Source: Pseudomonadota bacterium (GTDB lineage Bacteria > Myxococcota_A > Polyangia > Polyangiales > Polyangiaceae). Taken from it: a DNA stretch of 27,941 nt. The position numbers were made by a program, and so were the translations under genes. Of the stretch, positions 23,253 to 27,941 are shown in pieces. Position 1 is the stretch's first letter; every line of letters begins with the position of its first letter. Location of the stretch: positions 1-27,941 of the forward strand of contig JAEZYZ010000337.1 in the NCBI GenBank assembly GCA_023418705.1, read 5' to 3'. The notes below the pieces were generated by a model. That model was not told where the DNA came from and did no database searches. It saw only the letters and a program-made list of their open reading frames with translations.

Positions 23253-24674
23253 TCAGGTCCCCCCACACTCGAGCTCGACGAAGAGATCGAGGGTGCTGCA
23301 ATCATGAGCCGTCTCGAACACCGTTCCGTCCGGGCAGGTGCACGGAATCGCCTGGAAGGCGACGCCCTCGCAGACGACCTCGGGCATGATCTCGGAGACG
23401 CAGCGGGCGATCCCGCAGCTCGAGATGGCGGCGGCTTCTCGCTCGGCGGCATACTCCTCCGAACACCCCGGCGCCGTGAACGTGGGGCCCCCCTCTCGGC
23501 ATTCGCAGGTGACCTCGAACGGCGTCCCTTGGCAGCGGTAGCGCTCCATGCCCAGGTCGGCGTTGCACTGAACGGGGCACTGCTCCGCAGCGTCGGCGCG
23601 GAACTGATCGGTCGCCGACGGCGAGCAGCTTTGGGTCGTCAGGAATGCGTCGAACGTGTCCGGACAATGGCACGTCAGGTTGCCTTCTTCCCCGTAGCAG
23701 ACCGTTTGGCTGTCGGCGAAGTCGCGGATGCATTCCTGCTGGTGCCGCCGCTCATTCAACCAGCAGCGCGCGACATGCGCGGTGAAGTCTGCTGAGAGCG
23801 GCGTGTCGAAGGCGCGGGTGGCGTCGCCGTCAGGGTTGCAGGTGCAGCCTTCATCGGTCGTCCAGAGCAAGAGCCCCATGACGTTGAACTCGCAAATGCA
23901 GCCGCTCGTGTGATCGGCGCGGTTCCACTGCATGCCACCGCAGTGCGGGTAGTTCTGCGTCCCGAGCAGGAAGTGGTTCAGCCCAAAGGCGTGGCCGAGC
24001 TCGTGCTCGAACGCGTAAAGGGGCGCCGCTGCCTCGACGACGATCCAGGCGCCGTGAGCGGGGTTCAGGGGTTGGTCGACGTTTGCGAATCCACCAACGG
24101 GATCCTCGATGTCCTCGACCACGATGACCGTGAGCGTATTCGCCTCCGCGAACGTTTCGGGCTCCATGACCGCTCCGTCCGCGGACGTGACCTGTCCAGC
24201 GCCGCAGATATCGACCTCGCCGGCCTGCGTCTGCAAACGCGCGAAGGGTGAGTTTTCCACGACGACCACGCTGTCGCGGCGAAAGGGTCTCACCGAAGTG
24301 AGCTGCTCGAAATCGTCGTTGAAGCGCTGCAAGACCGTGGCAGGCATGCAGGTGGACGGATCGCTCGGGTTCGCAGGCTGCTCGCAGTCCGTCCAGTTTT
24401 GGAACCGGCTCTCCCACCCGGCCCGGTCCGTGGACGACAGCAGCACGAACCGCACCGCGATCTCCTCTCCCTGCGAGCTGCCGCCGCCCGACGCGGTCGC
24501 GCCTCCCGACGCGGTCGCGCCGCCCGACGCGGTCGCTCCGCCCGATGCGGTCGCGCCTCCCGACGCGGTCGCGCCCCCGGACGCGCTCCCCTCGGACGGC
24601 GAAGCGTCGCCGCCACATCCGTTCAGCACGAGGATCGTCGATGACAGGGCCCAGACCCGAAGCGCGCGGCTCAT
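23253..24674 (-). CDS. metzincin-type zinc metallopeptidase lipoprotein
   Basis: A 473-residue lipoprotein. The signal MSRALRVWALSSTILVLNGC ends in the lipobox LNGC (Cys20). Residues 31-65 are a tandem ASGGAT repeat linker. The catalytic domain (about 70-275) carries the zinc motif HELGHAFGLNH (His224, Glu225, His228, His234) and a downstream Met in EFNVMG (Met266), the Met-turn pattern of metzincins. The C-terminal 200 residues are Cys-rich (CHCPDTF, CECREGG, CTCPDG), with several short EGF-like blocks probably stabilised by disulfides. It is expected to be a surface-anchored secreted protease active on extracellular protein. The sequence around the active site is complete. The ATG at 24674 has only a weak GTGGG upstream. 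It is followed by the AAA operon after 163 bp. Confidence 0.88.
   Translation of the reverse strand: MSRALRVWALSSTILVLNGCGGDASPSEGSASGGATASGGATASGGATASGGATASGGATASGGGSSQGEEIAVRFVLLSSTDRAGWESRFQNWTDCEQPANPSDPSTCMPATVLQRFNDDFEQLTSVRPFRRDSVVVVENSPFARLQTQAGEVDICGAGQVTSADGAVMEPETFAEANTLTVIVVEDIEDPVGGFANVDQPLNPAHGAWIVVEAAAPLYAFEHELGHAFGLNHFLLGTQNYPHCGGMQWNRADHTSGCICEFNVMGLLLWTTDEGCTCNPDGDATRAFDTPLSADFTAHVARCWLNERRHQQECIRDFADSQTVCYGEEGNLTCHCPDTFDAFLTTQSCSPSATDQFRADAAEQCPVQCNADLGMERYRCQGTPFEVTCECREGGPTFTAPGCSEEYAAEREAAAISSCGIARCVSEIMPEVVCEGVAFQAIPCTCPDGTVFETAHDCSTLDLFVELECGGT
24480..24584 (-). repeat. 18-bp in-frame tandem repeat encoding ASGGAT
   Basis: Nearly six tandem 18-bp units, plus-strand form GCGCCTCCCGACGCGGTC with a few third-position changes, encode ASGGAT copies between the lipid anchor and the protease domain. 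Length-variable in-frame repeats of this kind make flexible tethers and can change copy number without breaking the frame. Confidence 0.9.
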
Positions 24675-24730
24675 CCCACCGAGAGTAGGCTGTCGTCAAC
24701 GAGAAAGGGGGTGACAGATTTGCCACTCCT

Positions 24731-24752
24731 CCCCGCGGCTACCGCCGCGGGG
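24731..24752. terminator. strong GC hairpin between brnTA and the metallopeptidase
   Basis: Perfect 9-bp inverted repeat CCCCGCGGC with a TACC loop, flanked by CTCCTCCC-like direct repeats (24726-24733 and 24753-24760). It lies 75 bp downstream of the brnA stop on the minus strand and 57 bp upstream of the metallopeptidase start. There is no U-tract, so either a Rho-assisted terminator for brnTA or a REP-like palindrome. Confidence 0.45.
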
Positions 24753-24826
24753 CTCCTCCCGTCCTCAATGACCCTTCGCACGGCTCTGCTCGAGAATCGT
24801 GCTCGGGCATCGAGGTGGAGCGCAAG

Positions 24827-25114
24827 TCAAGCCGCGAACTCCACGTTCTCCCGAATGATCCGCGGATGCCGCGCTGCGATCCTCAACAGCGCCAGCCCTG
24901 GGCCGTCCGGCGTCACCCGGTCCTGTTCCCAGTTCCTCAACGTGTGCACACTGATTCCGAGCGCCGCCGCGAATTGCTCTTGGGTCAGACAGATGAACCG
25001 GCGCAGGGCTGCAACGTCACCTGGCTGTAGCTTGCCCGCGATGATCCGCGTCCGCTGCGCCCGTGTTAGCGCTCGGTCCAGCTCTTCCCGTGTCAGTTCC
25101 TCGCGATCCGTCAT
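24827..25114 (-). CDS. XRE-type helix-turn-helix antitoxin of the BrnT partner class
   Basis: A 95-residue DNA-binding protein, MTDREELTREELDRALTRAQ and onward. The helix-turn-helix is LTQEQFAAALGISVHTLRNW (about 50-69), followed by EQDRVTPDGPGLALLRIAA, a form typical of toxin-antitoxin regulators (NadS/HigA-like). It should neutralise the upstream BrnT toxin and repress the pair's promoter. Its ATG overlaps the brnT stop by 4 bp (25111-25114), so the toxin gene comes first, the usual brnTA order, although this antitoxin is an XRE protein rather than the ribbon-helix-helix BrnA. The longer open frame to 25213 lies inside brnT and is not used. Composition is less GC-rich than the neighbours, consistent with acquisition. 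Confidence 0.85.
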   Translation of the reverse strand: MTDREELTREELDRALTRAQRTRIIAGKLQPGDVAALRRFICLTQEQFAAALGISVHTLRNWEQDRVTPDGPGLALLRIAARHPRIIRENVEFAA

Positions 25115-25401
25115 CCTAGTCTCTCCACATACTCTGCATACAGCGCTTCCTCCGCGGTCGTCGCCCACCAAGCGCTGATGATCCTCGTTACGTCCTCTTC
25201 GCGCTCCGTCCACACGACCAGGACCAAGCCCCGCTTGATCGGTCCGATGGACTTGTACCGGTCTTCCCGTTCGCTATGCTCGATATCGTAGACCTCCAAG
25301 ACCGGCGCTGCCGTGGTGAAAAGCTCTCGGGCCTCTTCGAACGAAACTCCGTGAACGCGCTCGTTTTTCGACGCCTTGTCCGGGTCCCACTCGAAGCGCA
25401 C
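25111..25401 (-). CDS. brnT: BrnT family ribonuclease toxin (DUF497)
   Basis: A 96-residue protein with the BrnT signature start MRFEWDPDKASKNERVHGVS, then FEEARELF, a central SEREDRYKSIG and the closing strands GLVLVVWTEREEDVTRIISA. The family are RelE-fold ribonucleases that inhibit translation and are neutralised by a co-encoded antitoxin. The ending (AWWATTAEEALYAEY) departs slightly from the usual RxA...E.R.Y ending, so full activity is not certain. The GTG at 25401 lies about 7 nt after a good -10 box and there is no Shine-Dalgarno, implying a leaderless message. It precedes and overlaps the antitoxin gene by 4 bp. Confidence 0.88.
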   Translation of the reverse strand: MRFEWDPDKASKNERVHGVSFEEARELFTTAAPVLEVYDIEHSEREDRYKSIGPIKRGLVLVVWTEREEDVTRIISAWWATTAEEALYAEYVERLG

Positions 25402-25407
25402 AAATCC

Positions 25408-25435
25408 AGTGTAAGCTATTAGCTTACCCCGTCAA
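25408..25435 (-). promoter_or_regulatory. brnTA promoter
   Basis: On the minus strand, TTGACG (25435-25430) and TACACT (25413-25408) are separated by 16 bp, a good sigma70 match in otherwise GC-rich DNA. Only six bases separate the -10 from the brnT GTG, so transcription should start at or within a base or two of the start codon. Confidence 0.7.
25411..25427. promoter_or_regulatory. palindromic operator between -35 and -10 of brnTA
   Basis: Perfect 17-bp palindrome GTAAGCTATTAGCTTAC (8-bp arms, one central base) lying in the spacer and touching the -10 box of the brnTA promoter. The position is that expected for autorepression by the toxin-antitoxin complex. Confidence 0.75.
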
Positions 25436-25482
25436 GGAGCGCTCTCGCCGACATGCGAAACCGGCCTCCGACGGATGGCTGA

Positions 25483-27941
25483 TCACCTCCCGCCCAAAAT
25501 CCCCCGGTGCTCCGGGATCGCCAGGAACGGCTCGCGCCAGCGCGGGTCGTGCAGGGCGTCGGCGCGGGCGTTCAGGCGCTCGGCGGCGGCGGTGAGCGCG
25601 CGGGCGGCGCCTTCGGTGTCGCCGGTCGCTTGCAGGGCCCGCGCGTGTGCCCAACGGAGGGCTCCGTCGCCGCGCACGCTGCCGGCGGCCGACAGCTCGA
25701 GCCCGCGTTCGGCGATGGCGAGCGCCCCGGCGGCTTGCCCGCGTGAGAGCAGCGCCTCGGTCAGCGTCACCGCCGCGTCGGCGCGCGCGTCGCCGGGGTA
25801 GTCTTCGGTCGACAAGATCGCGCGCGCCTCGCGCTCGGCCTCCTCGGTCGCGCCGCGGTCGAGGCGCAACGCCGCGAGCCTGGCTCGCGCGCGCGCCTCG
25901 GTGAAGCGATCGCTGGAGCTTAGCGCCTCTCGGTAGCACGCGCGGGCCACCGCCTCGGCCTCTTCGAGCCGCCCGAGCCGCTCGAGCGGCAGCGGCATCT
26001 GGGCCCGCGCGCTCTCGGCGTACACCACCAGCCCGAGCCCGCGGGCGCGCTCGATCGCGGCCTCGGCCCGCTCGATCGCGAACGCGTCGGCGCCGATCGC
26101 GACCAGCGCGAGCACGCTCTGCAGCTCGACGATCATCGCGTAGCGCAGCTGTCCGCAGGCCTCGAGCCCGTGCACCAACGCCTCGCCCCCGCTCGCGAGC
26201 GGCTCCGGATCGCCCGCGTACAGCGCCTGCGCGGCCTGCAGCCAGGCGCGCGTCGCCTCGATGATCGGCCGATCCTCTTCGAAGGCGATGTCGGCGCGGG
26301 CGACCGCCGCCACCAGCGGCTCGGCCAGCTCGCCGCGGCGCGTGCGCCACAGCTCGCTCGCGGTGCGCGCGATCGCCAGCACGTGCGCGACGCTCGGCGC
26401 CGGCGTCCGGCCGGAGGGGGTGCCCACCTGCTGCAGCGTCGCGACCGCGTGCTTCAGCGCCGCCTCGTCCCCGCGTCGGCAGCTCGCCACCGAAAGCTCC
26501 GCCGCCGCCCGCGCGTGCGCGCCGCTGCCCTTCGGCGACAGCAGCAGGGCCTCGTTCACCAGCGTGGCGTGGTCGGCGCCGCGCGCGCCCCAGCCGAGCG
26601 CCTCGGCTTGCAAGAGGCGCAGCTCGCCGAGCACCGCGCCCGTCGCGCCGCACTGGATGCCGCGCTCCGCCCGCGCGAACACCGCGTCGAGATCATTGCC
26701 TTCGAACGCCTGCTCCGCGGCCCACAAGTACCAGACGACGGCGCCGTGCGGCTCCCCGCCGCGCTCCAGGTGCTCGGCCATCACGATCGCGTCGCGCTCG
26801 CCCGCCGCCTCGAGCCAGGCCGCCGCCTGCCGGTGCCCCCGCACCCGATCGCGCTCGGGGAGCATGTCGTAAGCCGCGTCGCGCACCAGGACGTGCCGGA
26901 AGGCGTACTCCTCCTCGCCGCGGAAGCGCGAGCTGGGGCTCGGCACCACGAACTCGCGGCGGGCGAGCTCGCGCAGCAGCTCGATCACGTTCTCGCGCCG
27001 GTCGTCCACCAGCGACGCGACGCCGTTCACCCAGAAGGCGTGCCCGAACACGCTCGCCGCCCGCAGGATGCGCCGGGCGCCCGCCCCCAGCCGCTCGAGC
27101 CGCCCCTCGGCCATCGCCAGCACCGTGTCCGGCAGCGCGTCGCCGCGCCCTTCGGCGACGGCGCGGATGAGCTCTTCCAGATAGTAGGCGTTGCCCGCGG
27201 CGCGCCGCACGATCGCCTCGGCCGTGTCCGTGTCCGCGCGCTCGCCGAGCACCTCCGTCACCAGATCCGTGGCGGCTCGCTGAGTGAGCTCCGGCAGCCG
27301 CAGCTCCTGCACCCGCCGGTCGCTCCACAAATCAGGGAACTGATCGAGCAGCTCCGGCCGCCCCAGCGCCAGCACCAGGAGCGGTCGATCGGCGAGCGCG
27401 CGCAAGCTCCCGTCGATGAAGCGCACGCTCGGCAGGTCGCCCCAGTGCAGATCCTCGAGCACGATCACGACCGGCCGCGCCGCGCACTCGGCCGCCAAGA
27501 AATCGAGCCAGGCGCGCCGCATCTGATCGCCCATCAGCGCCGCGTCCGCCCGGGCCGCGCGCAGAAAAGCCCGCCCCTGATCGGAGAAGCGCGCGCCCAC
27601 GAGCTCGCCCAGAAACTCGGTCACGCGCGCCACGTCGTCCGGCGCCACGTGCCGCGCCACGCGCGCCGACAGCTTCCGGCGCCACACCTCCGGCAGCTCG
27701 CCGTCGCACAGCCCAGCGATGCCGCGCACGAGCTGGCCGAGCAGCGCGAACGACGAGCCCGGCGCGATCGGCGCGCCGCGCGCGAGCCACACCGCCGCCT
27801 CGGGGGTGTGCTCCGACAAGCCGCGCAGAAACTCCCGCCGCAGCCGCGACTTGCCGGCGCCGGCCGGCGCCGTGACGATCACGGCGTTGGCGACCGGCTC
27901 GCGCAGGCACTCGTCGAAGGTCGAAGTTAACAGTGTTAACT
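25483..27941 (-). CDS. PknK-like AAA/TPR signalling protein, 5' end beyond the window
   Basis: The frame is open to the window edge, giving 818 visible residues; the start is not in the window. The first residues read LTLLTSTFDECLREPVANAV then Walker A TAPAGAGKS (about 23-31) and Walker B VIVLEDLHWGD (about 158-168), a STAND/AAA_16 ATPase. The remainder is a long TPR-like superhelix (for example AAELSVASCRRGDEAALKHA and ARARLAALRLDRGATEEAER) ending DPRWREPFLAIPEHRGI. This architecture and the ELxLLxxTFDEC...AVLVTAPAG junction are typical of myxobacterial proteins with an N-terminal Ser/Thr kinase domain, so I expect a PknK-type kinase upstream. An internal GTG at 27882 exists but would cut the family's conserved lead-in. 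Two rare TTA codons fall in the last 17 bases at the edge. It lies upstream of brnTA, separated by 81 bp. Confidence 0.85.
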   Translation of the reverse strand, partial: LTLLTSTFDECLREPVANAVIVTAPAGAGKSRLRREFLRGLSEHTPEAAVWLARGAPIAPGSSFALLGQLVRGIAGLCDGELPEVWRRKLSARVARHVAPDDVARVTEFLGELVGARFSDQGRAFLRAARADAALMGDQMRRAWLDFLAAECAARPVVIVLEDLHWGDLPSVRFIDGSLRALADRPLLVLALGRPELLDQFPDLWSDRRVQELRLPELTQRAATDLVTEVLGERADTDTAEAIVRRAAGNAYYLEELIRAVAEGRGDALPDTVLAMAEGRLERLGAGARRILRAASVFGHAFWVNGVASLVDDRRENVIELLRELARREFVVPSPSSRFRGEEEYAFRHVLVRDAAYDMLPERDRVRGHRQAAAWLEAAGERDAIVMAEHLERGGEPHGAVVWYLWAAEQAFEGNDLDAVFARAERGIQCGATGAVLGELRLLQAEALGWGARGADHATLVNEALLLSPKGSGAHARAAAELSVASCRRGDEAALKHAVATLQQVGTPSGRTPAPSVAHVLAIARTASELWRTRRGELAEPLVAAVARADIAFEEDRPIIEATRAWLQAAQALYAGDPEPLASGGEALVHGLEACGQLRYAMIVELQSVLALVAIGADAFAIERAEAAIERARGLGLVVYAESARAQMPLPLERLGRLEEAEAVARACYREALSSSDRFTEARARARLAALRLDRGATEEAEREARAILSTEDYPGDARADAAVTLTEALLSRGQAAGALAIAERGLELSAAGSVRGDGALRWAHARALQATGDTEGAARALTAAAERLNARADALHDPRWREPFLAIPEHRGILGGR
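27925..27941. repeat. perfect palindrome at the window end
   Basis: AGTTAACAGTGTTAACT is a perfect 17-bp palindrome (8-bp arms, central G) ending on the last base. It lies inside the coding frame of the PknK-like gene yet is AT-rich, with two TTA codons. It may be where an assembly path ended, or an added sequence. Confidence 0.6.

Noticed and set aside
26170..27930. Long plus-strand open frame of 586 codons
   Set aside because: It is antisense to the PknK-like protein and has Arg/Ala/His-rich shadow composition.

Overview
The window is one stretch of very GC-rich bacterial DNA with strong third-position GC bias. It looks like a myxobacterium-type genome (Myxococcota, possibly Polyangiales/Sandaracinaceae). 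The indications are many lipoproteins with Asp/Ala/Gly-rich linkers after the lipidated Cys, TPR proteins, a multi-receiver hybrid histidine kinase, a PknK-like ATPase and a GH6 cellulase-type lipoprotein. Taxonomy is inferred from style, not from a marker gene. The first 20 bases are a pure C run and the last 17 are a perfect palindrome, so the window may be a whole contig.

Positions 1-9312 hold single genes on both strands: a TPR protein (-), a lipoprotein (+), a GlxA-type AraC regulator (-) divergent from gapA (+), a decayed TetR fragment, a Cys-rich lipoprotein (+), a GH6 glycoside hydrolase lipoprotein (-) and a small lipoprotein (+). Positions 9313-11073 are a repeat-rich mosaic with three small minus-strand ORFs (one with DnaJ-type zinc-knuckle motifs), two dispersed repeat families, a hexanucleotide-like tract and a displaced 35-bp piece of the upstream lipoprotein gene. 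Positions 11074-14325 encode a 1083-residue lipoprotein with a transglutaminase-like region and a VWA domain. A compact overlapping pair follows (small conserved partner plus DUF6036-type nucleotidyltransferase).

From 15276 to the right edge every gene is on the minus strand. Read in transcription order, these are: a PknK-like AAA/TPR protein truncated by the window edge; a brnT-brnA toxin-antitoxin pair with a clear promoter and palindromic operator; a metzincin-type lipoprotein; and a tightly packed five-gene run. That run is a Vps4/CDC48-like AAA ATPase with an N-terminal helical-repeat region, a small multi-pass membrane protein, a TPR protein with C-terminal membrane segments, a FIST sensor protein and a PAS hybrid histidine kinase with three C-terminal receivers. 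After it come a GC-rich tract with G-quadruplex potential, a small membrane protein and a frameshifted partial copy of the kinase gene's 3' part.

The best candidate for an undescribed system is the AAA/membrane/TPR trio (4-bp overlaps) followed 48 bp later by the FIST-kinase pair (8-bp overlap). A FIST protein that binds a small ligand could feed the kinase, and the AAA trio could be a membrane-remodelling or membrane-protein-quality module under the same transcript. The function is inference. The second theme is local genome plasticity: three dispersed repeat families, two GC-rich tracts behind the same 51-bp element, and two partial gene duplications.
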